NCBI RefSeq assembly: GCF_000775995.1
Contig: NZ_CP009227.1
Span: forward strand, 930,001 to 994,000
Length of the DNA: 64,000 bases
Reading direction: 5' to 3'
Source: Treponema sp. OMZ 838
GTDB taxonomy: Bacteria > Spirochaetota > Spirochaetia > Treponematales > Treponemataceae
Shown here: positions 15,305-25,823 of the stretch, piece after piece
Numbering within the stretch: the first letter of the stretch is position 1
Layout of the letters: each line of letters opens with the position of its first letter
Notes under the pieces: model-generated
Seen by the model: the letters and a program-made list of their open reading frames with translations, nothing else
The model's database searches: none
What the model was told of the DNA's origin: nothing
Translations under genes and position numbers: made by a program

Positions 15305-16624
15305 CTACAGATTCCGTGATCTGAGCTTTCCTCGTTTTACCAACCCCTCATGATGGTGCATTTTAAGCTGCGCTTCAATTTGACTCATCGTATCAAGATC
15401 AACGCCAACCAAGATGAGAAGTGATGTTCCACCCATCAGCATTGAAATCGACTGAGGGAAGCCGAAAATAGTCTGTATCACAGTCGGTAAGACGGCGATC
15501 AGCGCCAGATACAAAGAACCGGGCAAAATCAAACGATTTAGAATTCTTTGCAAGTATTCCTCGGTTTTATCGGTTCGAATGCCGGGAATCGAGCCTCCAT
15601 TTTCCCTTATCTGCTTTGCAATTTCTGTGGGGTTTAACGAAATCTGTGTATAAAAATATGCAAAGAACACAATAAGGATCAAATAGAAAATATTGTACCA
15701 CAAACCGTTCGGACGCAAAAAATGCGCAAGACTGTTCAACCATCGGACATTCGGTCCTATCGTTGTCGCAATCGAAATCGGGAAGGTCAAAAACGATGAT
15801 GCAAAGATGATTGGAATAACACCTGACGGATTAATCTTAAACGGAATATAGGTATTTTGACCGCCATACATTTTCCGCCCGACAACCCGCTTCGCATAGT
15901 GCACCGGTATCTTCCGCTGTCCTTGCTGCTCATAAACAACCAGTACGATAATGCCGACAAACATAATCAATGCTATCACGACAAATACGAGGTTCAACTC
16001 ACCGAGTCGCACCAGCCGGATCATCTGAGAAACGGCATGGGGCAGCCGGACAATAATACCGGCAAAGATAATCATTGAAATACCGTTTCCGATACCGCGA
16101 GCCGTAATCTGCTCACCCAGCCAAACCGTTATCATCGTACCTGTTGTTACGGTAAGCATCGAAACAAAGATGTACATAAACCGGCTCTGAAGTACAATAG
16201 CGCCGGGTATCATATACGCATAAAAGGTTACCGCATACGATTGAATCAATGCGACAAATACGGTAAGGATACGCGTCCATACCTGTATCTTTTTCCGACC
16301 GCCGTCATCTTCCGCAATCTTTTTCAAACTCGGAAATACGAACAACGCAAGCTGCATCAAAATTTGAGTTGAAATATACGGCATAACGCCCAGCATGAAT
16401 ACGGAAAAGGTGGAGAATGCCCCGCCGACAAAGAAGTCCATATAATCGACAAAAGCATTTCCCCGTACCTGCGATTGGAAATATGCCGATAAAGCATGGG
16501 GATCAATACCGGGAATAGTAAGTACCGATCCCAAGCGGAAAACGATCAAAACTCCAATCGTAAACAGGATACGATCACGTAATTCTTTTATCCGAAATAC
16601 ATTTACAAGTGCATTGTTAGCCAT
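15305..16624 (-). CDS. secY: Protein translocase subunit SecY
   Basis: 439 residues with ten membrane spans expected. Seen are the plug region after GSVLTIPGIDPHAL, the LGVMPYISTQILMQL segment and NPTEIAKQIRENGGSIPGIR in the cytoplasmic loop that meets SecA and the ribosome. It forms the inner-membrane protein-conducting channel. It lies in the spc part of the operon after rplO; adk, map and infA, which often follow, are absent. Confidence 0.97.
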   Translation of the reverse strand: MANNALVNVFRIKELRDRILFTIGVLIVFRLGSVLTIPGIDPHALSAYFQSQVRGNAFVDYMDFFVGGAFSTFSVFMLGVMPYISTQILMQLALFVFPSLKKIAEDDGGRKKIQVWTRILTVFVALIQSYAVTFYAYMIPGAIVLQSRFMYIFVSMLTVTTGTMITVWLGEQITARGIGNGISMIIFAGIIVRLPHAVSQMIRLVRLGELNLVFVVIALIMFVGIIVLVVYEQQGQRKIPVHYAKRVVGRKMYGGQNTYIPFKINPSGVIPIIFASSFLTFPISIATTIGPNVRWLNSLAHFLRPNGLWYNIFYLILIVFFAYFYTQISLNPTEIAKQIRENGGSIPGIRTDKTEEYLQRILNRLILPGSLYLALIAVLPTVIQTIFGFPQSISMLMGGTSLLILVGVDLDTMSQIEAQLKMHHHEGLVKRGKLRSRNL

Positions 16625-16641
16625 GTATGAAGCCCGCCTGT

Positions 16642-17094
16642 TTAGCCGTTTTGTTTAACGACCGTCCCGCCGGCTTTTTCAATCTTTGCCTGCGCCTGTG
16701 CGGAAACTTTATCTACATCAACCGTCAACTTTTTTGTAAGCTCTCCGGAAGCGAGCACTTTTACCAAAGCAGTCTGCTTTTTTACCAGTCCCTTTGCTTT
16801 CAGCGTTTCTTTATTAACGGTTTCCCCATCGGAATATTTTTCGTCGATCATAAATAAATTTACAACCGAATAAACTTCCTTAAAGGGATAGTTAGAAAAG
16901 CCTTTTTTTGCAACGCGGCGATACAACGGCATTTGTCCGCCTTCAAAACCGATATAGGTTTTACCGCCGGAGCGTGCATTCTGGCCTTTGTTTCCCTTAC
17001 CCGATGTCGTTCCTCGACCGGATGAAGAACCGCGACCTACAATGCGCTTCTTTTTATTTGCCCCTTTCGGCGCATTCAATATAAAATCAGACAT
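16642..17094 (-). CDS. rplO: 50S ribosomal protein L15
   Basis: 150 residues. The Gly/Arg-rich N-terminal extension (VGRGSSSGRGTTSGKGNKGQ) and GFEGGQMPLYRRVAKKGF are L15 signatures; L15 threads into 23S rRNA and contacts the 5S region. The ATG shares one base with the rpmD stop (TAATG). Confidence 0.97.
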   Translation of the reverse strand: MSDFILNAPKGANKKKRIVGRGSSSGRGTTSGKGNKGQNARSGGKTYIGFEGGQMPLYRRVAKKGFSNYPFKEVYSVVNLFMIDEKYSDGETVNKETLKAKGLVKKQTALVKVLASGELTKKLTVDVDKVSAQAQAKIEKAGGTVVKQNG

Positions 17095-17279
17095 TAATCA
17101 AGCTCCTCTGTTTCAACTAAGTGAGAAACCGCCCGTACCATACCTAAGATGGCGGGAGAAGCGGAGTGCTCAACTACGGAATGCAATTTTCCAAGTCCCA
17201 AGGAACGAACGGTTGCGCGAACCGGCTTTTTTTGTCCAATGGTACTTTTAACTAACGTAATCCTAATTTTCTTTGCCAT
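17094..17279 (-). CDS. rpmD: 50S ribosomal protein L30
   Basis: 61 residues of the short bacterial L30: KIRITLVKSTIGQKKPVRAT and LGLGKLHSVVEH. It is 3 bases after rpsE and overlaps rplO by one base. Confidence 0.95.
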   Translation of the reverse strand: MAKKIRITLVKSTIGQKKPVRATVRSLGLGKLHSVVEHSASPAILGMVRAVSHLVETEELD

Positions 17280-17282
17280 AGT

Positions 17283-17804
17283 TTACCCCCAGACATCCGT
17301 AATAGACTTTCCGCGGTTCTTAGCAATAGTTTTAGCATCCATTAATTCCGATGCAGCCTCGAAGGTCGCACGAACCACATTTACTGCGGAGTTTGACCCC
17401 AAGGACTTTGAAAGAACATTCGCTGCTCCGGCTGCTTCCATAATCGCACGGATAGTACCGCCTGCGATAATTCCCGTACCTGACCGGGCAGGGCGAAGCA
17501 ATACTGAAGAACCTTTGAACTTAGCCTGCACTTCATGCGGGATAGTACCGTTTTTCAGCGGAATATAAATCATATTGGCTTTCGCCTTTTCAATGCTCTT
17601 CTTAATAGCCTGACTTACATCATTCGCCTTGCCGAAACCGTATCCCACGTGTCCATTCTGATCACCGACAACCGTTAAAGCAGAAAAAGAGAAACGGCGT
17701 CCGCCCTTTACAACCTTTGCAGTCCGGTTTAACTTAACCAGCTTTTCTACCAGTTCCTTCTCGCGATGTGAACTGTCTCTGTTAAAATCTTTCTGACGAT
17801 CCAT
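17283..17804 (-). CDS. rpsE: 30S ribosomal protein S5
   Basis: 173 residues. The double-stranded-RNA-binding N-terminal part (ELVEKLVKLNRTAKVVKGGR, RFSFSALTVVGD) and the C-terminal GSGTGIIAGGTIRAIMEAAG-like stretch identify S5, which acts in decoding accuracy and mRNA unwinding. The segment before LVEKL is short. Confidence 0.97.
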   Translation of the reverse strand: MDRQKDFNRDSSHREKELVEKLVKLNRTAKVVKGGRRFSFSALTVVGDQNGHVGYGFGKANDVSQAIKKSIEKAKANMIYIPLKNGTIPHEVQAKFKGSSVLLRPARSGTGIIAGGTIRAIMEAAGAANVLSKSLGSNSAVNVVRATFEAASELMDAKTIAKNRGKSITDVWG

Positions 17805-17812
17805 ATCCGCTC

Positions 17813-18175
17813 CTAGAAATTTATTCCCGCTTTCCGGGCACCGTCTGCAACTGCCTGTACCACACCGTGATACAGATAACCGTTTCGATCAAAAACAACC
17901 GTCGTAATATTCTTCTCTTTAAGACGCCGACCGAGTTCTTCCCCGATTTTTGCTCCGGACTCGATATTTGCTTTTAAGGGCTTAAAATCTTTTTCGAGTG
18001 TGGATACCGACGCAACAGTTACACGTGCATCATCATCGATAACCTGCACCGAAATATTCTTATTACTGCGGAAGACAGTCATACGCGGACGTTCAGCTGT
18101 TCCATAAATCCGTTTACGGATATGAACTTTACGCTTAAATCTCTTTCTATCTTTCTCGATTCGCTTTTTAAACAT
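17813..18175 (-). CDS. rplR: 50S ribosomal protein L18
   Basis: 120 residues. The basic start ([20 protein letters not shown]), [18 protein letters not shown] and C-terminal [19 protein letters not shown] match L18, which binds 5S rRNA and joins it to the central protuberance. It lies 11 bases after rplF. Confidence 0.97.
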   Translation of the reverse strand: MFKKRIEKDRKRFKRKVHIRKRIYGTAERPRMTVFRSNKNISVQVIDDDARVTVASVSTLEKDFKPLKANIESGAKIGEELGRRLKEKNITTVVFDRNGYLYHGVVQAVADGARKAGINF

Positions 18176-18186
18176 AGTACCTATCC

Positions 18187-18729
18187 TTATTTAACACCGG
18201 TCTTACCGACTTTGCGTTTAATGACTTCGGCTTCATAACGGATACCCTTTCCCTTGTAGGGTTCGGGTAATCTGAGTTTACGGATCTGCGCTGCAAATTC
18301 GCCGACTTTTTCCTTATCAATACCGGAGATAATAATTTTATTTCCCTGCGGTTCAACCTTTACTTCAATGCCTTCGGGGATCAATGCGATAAAATCGTTT
18401 GAATAGCCCAAAGCCATTACCAACAGTTTGCCCTGTACTTCGGCACGGTAACCGACGCCGTTTACAACCAAGGTTTTAGAAAAGCCCTGACTGACGCCCA
18501 CGACCATATTGTGAATTAAATTCCGATACAGACCGTGAAACGAGCGGGCTTCTTTGGTATCGTTCACCCGTGTTACGGAAACCTCAGAGTTTTCAAACTT
18601 TACCTGTACCAGAGAATTATAGGTACGGGAAAGCTTCCCCTTGGGGCCTTCAACGGTCAATGCACCATCGGCAATATTGATTTTTACTCCGGCAGGAACA
18701 GCTACCGGAAGTTTTCCAATTCTTGACAC
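18187..18729 (-). CDS. rplF: 50S ribosomal protein L6
   Basis: 180 residues in two homologous domains: [20 protein letters not shown] at the start and [20 protein letters not shown] at the end, the conserved L6 motif near the sarcin-ricin loop. GGAGG precedes the start, 9 bases after rpsH. Confidence 0.97.
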   Translation of the reverse strand: MSRIGKLPVAVPAGVKINIADGALTVEGPKGKLSRTYNSLVQVKFENSEVSVTRVNDTKEARSFHGLYRNLIHNMVVGVSQGFSKTLVVNGVGYRAEVQGKLLVMALGYSNDFIALIPEGIEVKVEPQGNKIIISGIDKEKVGEFAAQIRKLRLPEPYKGKGIRYEAEVIKRKVGKTGVK

Positions 18730-18738
18730 ACTCGCCTC

Positions 18739-19137
18739 CTACCAAACTTTGCAGATAAGCTCGCCGCCAACCTGCTTTTCGCTTGCGTGCTTGCCGGTGA
18801 TAACGCCCACCGAAGTTGAAAGAATAAGAGTGCCGTACCCGTTATATACGCGGGGAAGCATCTTATATCCTGAATATACGCGGCGTCCGGGTGTAGACAC
18901 TTTTTCAATACCATGGATAACGGGTAATTCGTTATCATCATATTTTAAGAACATCCGGATTGTACTTTCGCCGGCTTCGTTAAGTCTTTTAAAATTCTTA
19001 ATAAAACCTTCGGTTTTCAAAATCTTCACAATTTCAAGTTTTAACTTTGAAGAAGGCACATCGACTTTCTCATGACCGGCTGCCGCTGCATTCCGAATCT
19101 TTGTAAGCATATCTGCGACGGGATCTGAAACGCTCAT
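18739..19137 (-). CDS. rpsH: 30S ribosomal protein S8
   Basis: 132 residues. [20 protein letters not shown] and the C-terminal [20 protein letters not shown] identify S8, a primary 16S-binding protein. In E. coli S8 represses the spc operon by binding mRNA near rplE; no attempt was made to fold that site here. Confidence 0.97.
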   Translation of the reverse strand: MSVSDPVADMLTKIRNAAAAGHEKVDVPSSKLKLEIVKILKTEGFIKNFKRLNEAGESTIRMFLKYDDNELPVIHGIEKVSTPGRRVYSGYKMLPRVYNGYGTLILSTSVGVITGKHASEKQVGGELICKVW

Positions 19138-19147
19138 TTTTTACCTC

Positions 19148-19333
19148 CTACCAACTTGATTTTGTAACGCCAGGTATCTGGCCTTCACTTGCTAATTTGC
19201 GAAAACAAATACGGCACATCTGAAATTTCCTCATATATCCGCGCGGACGACCACATACTCTGCAGCGGTTGTATTGGCGGCTGGAATACTTCGGCGTACT
19301 GTTTGCCTTATTTATCATTGCTGTTGTTGCCAT
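19148..19333 (-). CDS. rpsZ: 30S ribosomal protein S14, zinc type
   Basis: 61 residues with CRVCGRP and CRICFR, two CxxC pairs that bind zinc, followed by [15 protein letters not shown], the short zinc-containing form of S14. It sits between rplE and rpsH as usual in the spc operon. Confidence 0.97.
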   Translation of the reverse strand: MATTAMINKANSTPKYSSRQYNRCRVCGRPRGYMRKFQMCRICFRKLASEGQIPGVTKSSW

Positions 19334-19344
19334 GAAAACCTCTC

Positions 19345-19896
19345 TTACTTTCTAAAGGGCATACCGAACTTCAAAAGAAGCGCCCGTGCTTCTTTATCGG
19401 TTTTTGCCGTCGTTACGACGTTGATATTCAATCCTGCGATCTTTTCGATTTTATCGAAGTCAATTTCAGGGAAAATAATCTGTTCCGTAACACCTAATGA
19501 ATAGTTTCCTCTCCCGTCAAACCCGTTCGGATTGACACCGCGGAAATCCTTAACACGAGGCAGCGCAACATTAATAAAACGATCCAAAAATTCATACATT
19601 TTGGCGCCGCGTAATGTTACCATCGCCCCGATCTCATGCCCTTCACGAAGTTTAAAGTTAGCGATACTTTTCTTTGCCTTTGTTTTTACCGCTTTTTGGC
19701 CGGTAATAGTACCAAGATCGGTTACCGCAGCATCAAGCAATTTCTTATTTGTCAATGCTTCGCCAACTCCCATACTGAGTACGATTTTAACAAGCTTCGG
19801 CACCTGCATAACCGTAGTATAGCCGAACTCTTTTGTAAGCTCAGGCGTTATCGTTTCCGTATAGATTTTCTTAAGCCGTGGCACATAATTGCTCAT
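19345..19896 (-). CDS. rplE: 50S ribosomal protein L5
   Basis: 183 residues. [40 protein letters not shown] and [20 protein letters not shown] are diagnostic of L5, the 5S-binding protein that touches the P-site tRNA. The start codon shares one base with the rplX stop. Confidence 0.97.
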   Translation of the reverse strand: MSNYVPRLKKIYTETITPELTKEFGYTTVMQVPKLVKIVLSMGVGEALTNKKLLDAAVTDLGTITGQKAVKTKAKKSIANFKLREGHEIGAMVTLRGAKMYEFLDRFINVALPRVKDFRGVNPNGFDGRGNYSLGVTEQIIFPEIDFDKIEKIAGLNINVVTTAKTDKEARALLLKFGMPFRK

Positions 19897-20210
19897 TATA
19901 ATACTTCTCCACCCTTACGGCAAAAACGCACTTTTTTATCGCCGTCCATCTTATATCCAATGCGGGATACGCCACTTTTCTTACCGACTATCATGACATT
20001 TGAAATATGTATCGGCATCTCGATTTCGGCAATTCCGCCCTGATCCTGCTGAGAACGCTTGCGCATTGCTTTTTTACCCATATTAACGCCCTGAATAATC
20101 ACTTGATTTTTTTCAGGTAAAACACGCAATACGGCGCCGCGCTTTCCTTTCTCGCTGCCCGCAATCACTTCTACCGTATCGTTCTTACGGATCTTGATTT
20201 TTCCTTCCAT
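19896..20210 (-). CDS. rplX: 50S ribosomal protein L24
   Basis: 104 residues with the KOW motif [20 protein letters not shown] and [15 protein letters not shown]24 starts large-subunit assembly. It overlaps rplE by one base. Confidence 0.97.
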   Translation of the reverse strand: MEGKIKIRKNDTVEVIAGSEKGKRGAVLRVLPEKNQVIIQGVNMGKKAMRKRSQQDQGGIAEIEMPIHISNVMIVGKKSGVSRIGYKMDGDKKVRFCRKGGEVL

Positions 20211-20225
20211 AAATGCTCAATCTCC

Positions 20226-20594
20226 TTATAGAACTTCAGGCGCAAGCGATACGATTTTCATAAAATCCATATCACGCAGTTCGCGCGCGACAGGCCCGAA
20301 AACACGCTTACCCTTGGGGTTCTTATTCGCATCGACCAATACACAAGCGTTATCGTCAAAGCGGATATATGTCCCGTCAGGACGGCGATATTCTTTAGAA
20401 ACGCGGACGATAACCGCTTTTTCTACAGAACCCTTTTTGATTGTAGAAGTCGGAAGCGCATCCTTTACCGCTACTACAATGATATCACCGATACCGGCAT
20501 ACCGGCGGTGGGATCCGCCGAGTACCTTAATACACTGTACAATCTTTGCACCCGAGTTATCGGCAACGTTTAATCTTGTTTCTACTTGAACCAT
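20226..20594 (-). CDS. rplN: 50S ribosomal protein L14
   Basis: 122 residues. [33 protein letters not shown] and [20 protein letters not shown] are L14 signatures; it sits at the subunit interface and is the docking site of RsfS-type silencing factors. Confidence 0.97.
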   Translation of the reverse strand: MVQVETRLNVADNSGAKIVQCIKVLGGSHRRYAGIGDIIVVAVKDALPTSTIKKGSVEKAVIVRVSKEYRRPDGTYIRFDDNACVLVDANKNPKGKRVFGPVARELRDMDFMKIVSLAPEVL

Positions 20595-20615
20595 AATATA
20601 GACGCTCCTTACTCG

Positions 20616-20888
20616 TTATTTTGCACGCTCAATAATCTCCGCCAAACGCCAGCATTTTTCTTTGCTGATCGGACGGTTCTCTACAATACGCACCGTATCA
20701 CCAATGTGAGCTGTATTTTGTTCGTCATGCGCCTTATATTTTTTTGTATTGAGCACATACTTTTTATACAGCCGATGAAGTTTCTTGGTAGCGACCTGCA
20801 CAACAATGGTTTTATCCATTTTATCGCTGGTTACCAAACCAACAAACTCGCGGTTCCCGGATTTCTTTTTTGCCGTTGTTTCTTCCAC
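20616..20888 (-). CDS. rpsQ: 30S ribosomal protein S17
   Basis: About 90 residues from a GTG at 20888, preceded by AGGAG seven bases ahead; a GTG at 20909 gives a 97-residue form but overlaps rpmC and lacks a ribosome site. [20 protein letters not shown] and [20 protein letters not shown] are the OB-fold signature of S17, a 16S 5'-domain binder. Confidence 0.95.
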   Translation of the reverse strand: MEETTAKKKSGNREFVGLVTSDKMDKTIVVQVATKKLHRLYKKYVLNTKKYKAHDEQNTAHIGDTVRIVENRPISKEKCWRLAEIIERAK

Positions 20889-20898
20889 GGGCCTGCTC

Positions 20899-21105
20899 CT
20901 ACTCTGCACTTACACCGGCCAATTCTTTCTGCCGGATAAATGTGTTCAGCGCTGCAATTTCGCGGCGCATAGACCGTTTCAGCATAGGGTTCTCTACGTG
21001 TCCCACTACAAACTGAAACCTCAAATCCATATATTTTTGTTTAAGTTCGCTCCGCTTTGCCTGCAATTCGGCAAGGGATAAATCTTGATAGTTCGGCTTT
21101 TTCAT
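20899..21105 (-). CDS. rpmC: 50S ribosomal protein L29
   Basis: 68 residues, a two-helix hairpin: [20 protein letters not shown] and [20 protein letters not shown]. It lies by the tunnel exit, where trigger factor and SRP bind. It sits between rplP and rpsQ as usual. Confidence 0.96.
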   Translation of the reverse strand: MKKPNYQDLSLAELQAKRSELKQKYMDLRFQFVVGHVENPMLKRSMRREIAALNTFIRQKELAGVSAE

Positions 21106-21120
21106 TCGGAAAACTCCATC

Positions 21121-21540
21121 TTAGTTATCGCGCGGCTGCTCGGCAAAGCGTGTCTTAAACGGAAGTTTACTTCCTGCCAAACGCATAGCCTCTTCCGCAA
21201 GCGAGCGGTCAATACCGGTAAGCTCAAACAGCACCGTTCCGGGCTTTACAACAGCAACCCAATACTCCGGAGCTCCCTTACCTTTACCCATACGTGTTTC
21301 AGCCGGTTTTTTTGTATACGGCTTATCGGGGAATACGCGAATCCACAACTTACCGCCGCGCTTTACCTTTCTGTTTAAAGCGACACGAGCAGCTTCGAGC
21401 TGGCGATTAGTCAGCCAAAAGGGTTCAAGCGATACCAATGCAAATTCACCAAAGTCAATATGATTACACCGTGTTGCGTTTCCCTTAACTCTACCGCGCT
21501 GAATTTTGCGGTATTTTACTCTCTTAGGACTTAAAGCCAT
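21121..21540 (-). CDS. rplP: 50S ribosomal protein L16
   Basis: 139 residues. [40 protein letters not shown] and [20 protein letters not shown] identify L16, which organises the A-site region of the large subunit. It follows rpsC by 3 bases. Confidence 0.98.
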   Translation of the reverse strand: MALSPKRVKYRKIQRGRVKGNATRCNHIDFGEFALVSLEPFWLTNRQLEAARVALNRKVKRGGKLWIRVFPDKPYTKKPAETRMGKGKGAPEYWVAVVKPGTVLFELTGIDRSLAEEAMRLAGSKLPFKTRFAEQPRDN

Positions 21541-21543
21541 CGC

Positions 21544-22284
21544 TTAATCCCTCCCTGCTTCCGCACGCTCGCCGCGGCCTTTTTCCGACCGAGGAGCGCG
21601 TTCCTTGCGCTGTTTTTTTAACAATAAACCGGCGTCATCTTTTTGGTCGCTGCCGTACATCATGCCGCTGTAGAGCCAAACTTTTACACCGATTTTTCCG
21701 TAGGTGGTATGCGCTTCCGCAAAACCGTAGTCGATATCCGCACGGAGTGTGTGCAAGGGTATCCGCCCTTCCTTCATTTCTTCGGTTCGGGACATTTCCG
21801 CACCGCCGAGACGACCCGAAACACGGATTTTAATTCCCTGAGCACCGGCTTTCATCGTAGAAAAGCAACCTTGCTTTAAGGCTTTTCTAAAGGAAGCACG
21901 CCCCATCAGCTGACGGGCAACATTCTGGGCAACGAGAGAAGCATTCAATTCAGCACGCTTCACCTCTTTAATCTTAATCTGAACCTTTTTATTCAGTTCT
22001 TTCTGAATAATAGCGCCGATTTTTTCAATATTGGCACCTTTGGTTCCGATGATCACACCCGGCCGCGCGGTATGAATAACAATTGTTACACGCTGGGGAT
22101 GACGAATAATTTCGATATCGGCAACATCCGCATTTTTGCACTCAGGCAGTGTCTGGAGCATTGCACGAATCTTTAAGTCTTCATGCAATAAGTCCGCATA
22201 TTCTCTCGGACTTGCATACCAGCGAGACGACCATGTTTTATTAATTCCAAGTCTTAACCCGATAGGGTTTACTTTCTGTCCCAT
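21544..22284 (-). CDS. rpsC: 30S ribosomal protein S3
   Basis: 246 residues with the KH domain ([20 protein letters not shown]) and the C-terminal [21 protein letters not shown]3 forms the mRNA entry site and has helicase activity. A charged tail of about 30 residues ([17 protein letters not shown]) extends past the fold. Confidence 0.97.
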   Translation of the reverse strand: MGQKVNPIGLRLGINKTWSSRWYASPREYADLLHEDLKIRAMLQTLPECKNADVADIEIIRHPQRVTIVIHTARPGVIIGTKGANIEKIGAIIQKELNKKVQIKIKEVKRAELNASLVAQNVARQLMGRASFRKALKQGCFSTMKAGAQGIKIRVSGRLGGAEMSRTEEMKEGRIPLHTLRADIDYGFAEAHTTYGKIGVKVWLYSGMMYGSDQKDDAGLLLKKQRKERAPRSEKGRGERAEAGRD

Positions 22285-22286
22285 AC

Positions 22287-22652
22287 TTACGCTCCCGCCT
22301 TTTCGTCAACTATTACCGTAATGTGACACATTCGTTTTAATTGAACATCCGCACGTCCGCGGCCGCGGCACCATAAGCGCTTCAGCCTCGGGCCTTCATC
22401 GATACGGATCTCTTTAATATAGAGCATATCTTCATCCAATTTTTTATTACCGTTCAAAGCATTCGAGGCAGCCGACTTAACCGTTTGTGAAATCAGTGCA
22501 GCCCCTTTATTGGGTATATGCTCTAAGATCGCCATTGCATCGGTATAAGACTTGCGTTTAATCACATTTGCAACCGGCCGAACTTTTGTCGGAGAAGCAA
22601 TAAAATACTTTATCGTAGCGCGGTAACCGTTCTTTGCAGTCGTTTCAGTCAT
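22287..22652 (-). CDS. rplV: 50S ribosomal protein L22
   Basis: 121 residues from the ATG at 22652; an in-frame GTG at 22659-22661 would add three residues, but AGGTGG fits the ATG. The core [20 protein letters not shown] and the long loop ending with [20 protein letters not shown] match L22, whose hairpin lines the exit tunnel and is a macrolide-resistance site. Confidence 0.96.
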   Translation of the reverse strand: MTETTAKNGYRATIKYFIASPTKVRPVANVIKRKSYTDAMAILEHIPNKGAALISQTVKSAASNALNGNKKLDEDMLYIKEIRIDEGPRLKRLWCRGRGRADVQLKRMCHITVIVDEKAGA

Positions 22653-22661
22653 TATATCCAC

Positions 22662-22952
22662 CTACTTTTTTGCCGCTTTCTTATCCGAGCCGCCGTGCCC
22701 GCGGAAAATACGGGTAGGAGCGAACTCGCCAAGCTTATGTCCAACAAATTCCTCTGTGATATACACAGGGATCCATGATTTACCGTTATATACCGAAATA
22801 GTAAAACCAACCATCTCAGGTATAATCGTGGAGCATCGGGAGTAAGACTTAACCATCTTTTTTGTTTTCTGATCTCCCGTCTTGCTCATTTCAACAACCT
22901 TTTTGTACAAGCTTTTTTCTACAAAAGGGCCTTTTTTAACAGATCTTGACAT
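22662..22952 (-). CDS. rpsS: 30S ribosomal protein S19
   Basis: 96 residues. [20 protein letters not shown] and [20 protein letters not shown] are the S19 hallmarks; the protein sits in the 30S head with S13. Confidence 0.98.
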   Translation of the reverse strand: MSRSVKKGPFVEKSLYKKVVEMSKTGDQKTKKMVKSYSRCSTIIPEMVGFTISVYNGKSWIPVYITEEFVGHKLGEFAPTRIFRGHGGSDKKAAKK

Positions 22953-22962
22953 TCTCTACTCC

Positions 22963-23784
22963 CTACTTCCGCCGTGAAACAATAAACCGATCCGAAGTAT
23001 TCTTCTTCTTACGGGTTTTATATCCCTTACAAGGCTGACCCCACGGAGTAACAGGATTGCGTCCCTTTCCGCGTCCTTCACCACCACCAAGCGGGTGATC
23101 AACAGGGTTCATAGCCATACCGCGTACGGAAGGACGAATACCGCGCCAACGTGCACGTCCCGCCTTTCCTAAATTGATATTCATGTGATCGGCATTTCCA
23201 ACCTCACCGATTGTTGCATAGCATTTTTTATGCACCAAACGGGTCTCACCTGAAGGAAGGCGCAACGTTACATAATCGCCTTCTTTTGCAGCAATAAGCG
23301 CAGCAGCACCGGCAGAACGAGCCATTTGCCCACCCTTTCCAAGCGTCAACTCAACATTATGGACGGTAAAACCGACCGGTATGGATTCAAGCGGTAACGC
23401 ATTCGCAAGCTCAAGCGCAGCCATCGTGCCGCTCATAATCTTTTGTCCGACCTTCAAACCTTTAGGAGCAAGGATGTATCGTTTTTCGCCGTCAGCGTAA
23501 AAGATCAATGCGATATTTGCACTGCGGTTCGGATCATATTCGATAGTTCGGACAGTTCCCGGAATACCGTACTTGTTACGTTTAAAATCAATTTCACGAT
23601 ACTTCCGCTTATGTCCACCGCCCTGATGCCGAACAGAAATACGCCCATGGCTATCCCGCCCCGCATTGGCTTTTTTTCCGGTTGTAAGGCTTTTTTCAGG
23701 TTTCTGCGCAGTGATTTCATCACGCAGCAAGTCAATTCGACCGCGCATACCCGGTGTTATAGGCTTATATAATTTAAGAGCCAT
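22963..23784 (-). CDS. rplB: 50S ribosomal protein L2
   Basis: 273 residues. RRKYREIDF-type core ([20 protein letters not shown]) and the C-terminal [20 protein letters not shown], carrying the conserved His of the peptidyl-transferase region, identify L2, which links the subunits through bridge B7b. Confidence 0.98.
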   Translation of the reverse strand: MALKLYKPITPGMRGRIDLLRDEITAQKPEKSLTTGKKANAGRDSHGRISVRHQGGGHKRKYREIDFKRNKYGIPGTVRTIEYDPNRSANIALIFYADGEKRYILAPKGLKVGQKIMSGTMAALELANALPLESIPVGFTVHNVELTLGKGGQMARSAGAAALIAAKEGDYVTLRLPSGETRLVHKKCYATIGEVGNADHMNINLGKAGRARWRGIRPSVRGMAMNPVDHPLGGGEGRGKGRNPVTPWGQPCKGYKTRKKKNTSDRFIVSRRK

Positions 23785-23817
23785 TTATCTTCCCCTTCAA
23801 AGCAGCGATAAGTGCTG

Positions 23818-24102
23818 TTATGCACCTTCAAAAACTTTAATCGATTCGCCTTCAGCAAGCGTCACAATAGCTTTTTTCCAGCTTGCAGTCTTACCTGCCC
23901 GATAGCGAACTCGACGCATTTTTCCGTCGACGTTTACAACAGCACAATCAAGCACTTTAACATTAAAAAGCTTCCGTACTGCTTCCTTAATCTGCACCTT
24001 TGTAGAGCGCGGATCCACCTTAAAAACATACTTACGCTGCTCACGCATCTCGTTTGATTTTTCCGTAAGCACAGGCGCTATAATAACATCAGTATATTGC
24101 AT
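23818..24102 (-). CDS. rplW: 50S ribosomal protein L23
   Basis: 94 residues. VIIAPVLTEKSNEMREQRKY and VFKVDPRSTKVQIKEAVRKL identify L23, the docking site for trigger factor and SRP at the tunnel exit. The ATG overlaps the rplD stop by one base. Confidence 0.97.
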   Translation of the reverse strand: MQYTDVIIAPVLTEKSNEMREQRKYVFKVDPRSTKVQIKEAVRKLFNVKVLDCAVVNVDGKMRRVRYRAGKTASWKKAIVTLAEGESIKVFEGA

Positions 24103-24740
24103 TACTCAGCCCCCTCAACCGCATAAAAACTCGAAAGATTTTTTGCAGCAGACTCAAGCATCAGCACTTTCCGCCCATAAAACAGATCATGCGCACGCAA
24201 ACGGTTATACGTCAAAAACGACAGTGTAGGAATATTCTTCCCCGCACGCTTCAACATTGCATCATCATCTTTCAACACAAGCACAGTGCGCTCATCCTGA
24301 ACAAATGCCTGCAATATCTTCACAAGATCTTTCGTTTTACCGGTTTCAACCGTAAAATCTTCTATGACAACAAGGCGATCTTCATCCTGAGCCTTCAAAC
24401 TCAAGATAGATTTCATTGCCAACCGCTTTGCTTTTTTCGGAATTGCATAGCTATAATCACGCGGCTTCGGCCCAAAAATCGTACCGCCGCCGACCAAAAG
24501 CGGTGATTTTTTATCACCACGGCGGGCACGCCCGGTACCCTTCTGCTTATACGGCTTCGCATTAGAACCGTTTACCTCAGCACGACCTTTTGTACATGCC
24601 GTACCGACACGCATATTTGCTAATTCATTTGTAATGGCATAGTAAATGACATCTTCATTAACAGGCAAACCGAACACAGCATCGTTAAGCTCAATTGTCC
24701 GCAATTCCTTACCATCAATCGAATAGACTTTCTTTTCCAT
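24102..24740 (-). CDS. rplD: 50S ribosomal protein L4
   Basis: 212 residues. RTKGRAEVNGSNAKPYKQKG-like and GTGRARRGDKKSPLLVGGGT form the tunnel-lining loop of L4. In E. coli L4 represses the S10 operon through the leader; whether that holds here cannot be read from this sequence. Confidence 0.97.
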   Translation of the reverse strand: MEKKVYSIDGKELRTIELNDAVFGLPVNEDVIYYAITNELANMRVGTACTKGRAEVNGSNAKPYKQKGTGRARRGDKKSPLLVGGGTIFGPKPRDYSYAIPKKAKRLAMKSILSLKAQDEDRLVVIEDFTVETGKTKDLVKILQAFVQDERTVLVLKDDDAMLKRAGKNIPTLSFLTYNRLRAHDLFYGRKVLMLESAAKNLSSFYAVEGAE

Positions 24741-24755
24741 TCTCTTCTCCTGCCG

Positions 24756-25382
24756 TTATCTTTCCCGTTTTACAGCGGATTTAAGGAACACAACCGCATC
24801 CTTTTTACCGGGAACGGAACCACGTACCATAACGACGCCCAATTCGGGATCTATTTTTTCAATCCTCAAATTCTGTACCGTTACTCGTTCGGCACCCATG
24901 TGACCGGGCATCTTAACGTTTTTAAACGATCGCCCCGGACTGGTACACTGCCCTGTCGAACCAGGCTCACGGTGAAACTTTGAACCATGAGAAGCGCGTC
25001 CACCGCCGAAACCATAGCGCTTTACAACACCCTGAAAGCCCTTTCCTTTTGAAATTGCGGTAATATCAAGATACCGGACAGATTCCAAAACTTCGACGCC
25101 AATTTTCGCACCAACGGTAACTTCTTTATCAAAACCTCTAAATTCTTTTAAAAGACGGACAGGCGCAACACCTTCTGCAAACTGATTTGCATATACCTTT
25201 GAAACACGTCCTTCTTTCAATTCACCCGTTCCCAACACAACTGCTTCATAACCGAAATGATCCGCATCTTTTACTGCGACCACTGTATTCGGCACTACTT
25301 GCAAAACGGTAACAGGTGTCAGCCGCCCCTCGTCATCAAACAACTGGGTCATGCCGATTTTTTTACCAATCAGACCAACCAT
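24756..25382 (-). CDS. rplC: 50S ribosomal protein L3
   Basis: 208 residues. MVGLIGKKIGMTQLFDDEGR and KGFQGVVKRYGFGGGRASHG with HREPGSTGQCTSPGR identify L3, an early assembly protein near the peptidyl-transferase centre. Confidence 0.98.
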   Translation of the reverse strand: MVGLIGKKIGMTQLFDDEGRLTPVTVLQVVPNTVVAVKDADHFGYEAVVLGTGELKEGRVSKVYANQFAEGVAPVRLLKEFRGFDKEVTVGAKIGVEVLESVRYLDITAISKGKGFQGVVKRYGFGGGRASHGSKFHREPGSTGQCTSPGRSFKNVKMPGHMGAERVTVQNLRIEKIDPELGVVMVRGSVPGKKDAVVFLKSAVKRER

Positions 25383-25455
25383 AACTCACAACTCCTTGAG
25401 AAACTCATCGCTTCTCCGGTACGCACATCCTGATTAAATGCCGTCTACCGTTCTT

Positions 25456-25764
25456 TTATTGTTTAATTTCTACATCAACCCCCGCCGAAAGCTCTAATGC
25501 CATCAAAGCATTCATCACTTCTGCAGAAGGTTCAATAATATCGATCAACCGCTTGTGCGTCCGCATTTCAAACTGCTCACGCGACTTTTTATTTACGTGT
25601 GGAGAGCGAAGCACAGTAAATTTATTAATACGTGTAGGAAGCGGAACAGGACCTAACACCTTTGCCCCAACCTTCTGCACAGCCTGCACAATCGCTTTAG
25701 AACTTTGATCAACCAACTCAACATCAAATCCGCGAAGCTTAACGCGAATCTTTTCCTTAGCCAT
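25456..25764 (-). CDS. rpsJ: 30S ribosomal protein S10 / NusE
   Basis: 102 residues from the ATG at 25764, placed well after TACGGAGGAAAT; an in-frame start 21 bases upstream lacks a ribosome site. [20 protein letters not shown] and [12 protein letters not shown] identify S10, which also serves as NusE in antitermination with NusB (nusB is at 45284). Confidence 0.97.
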   Translation of the reverse strand: MAKEKIRVKLRGFDVELVDQSSKAIVQAVQKVGAKVLGPVPLPTRINKFTVLRSPHVNKKSREQFEMRTHKRLIDIIEPSAEVMNALMALELSAGVDVEIKQ

Positions 25765-25823
25765 ATTTCCTCCGTACAAAAACAAGCGGCCGAATAGCGC
25801 CTACCCGACCGCCTTGTTTTTTA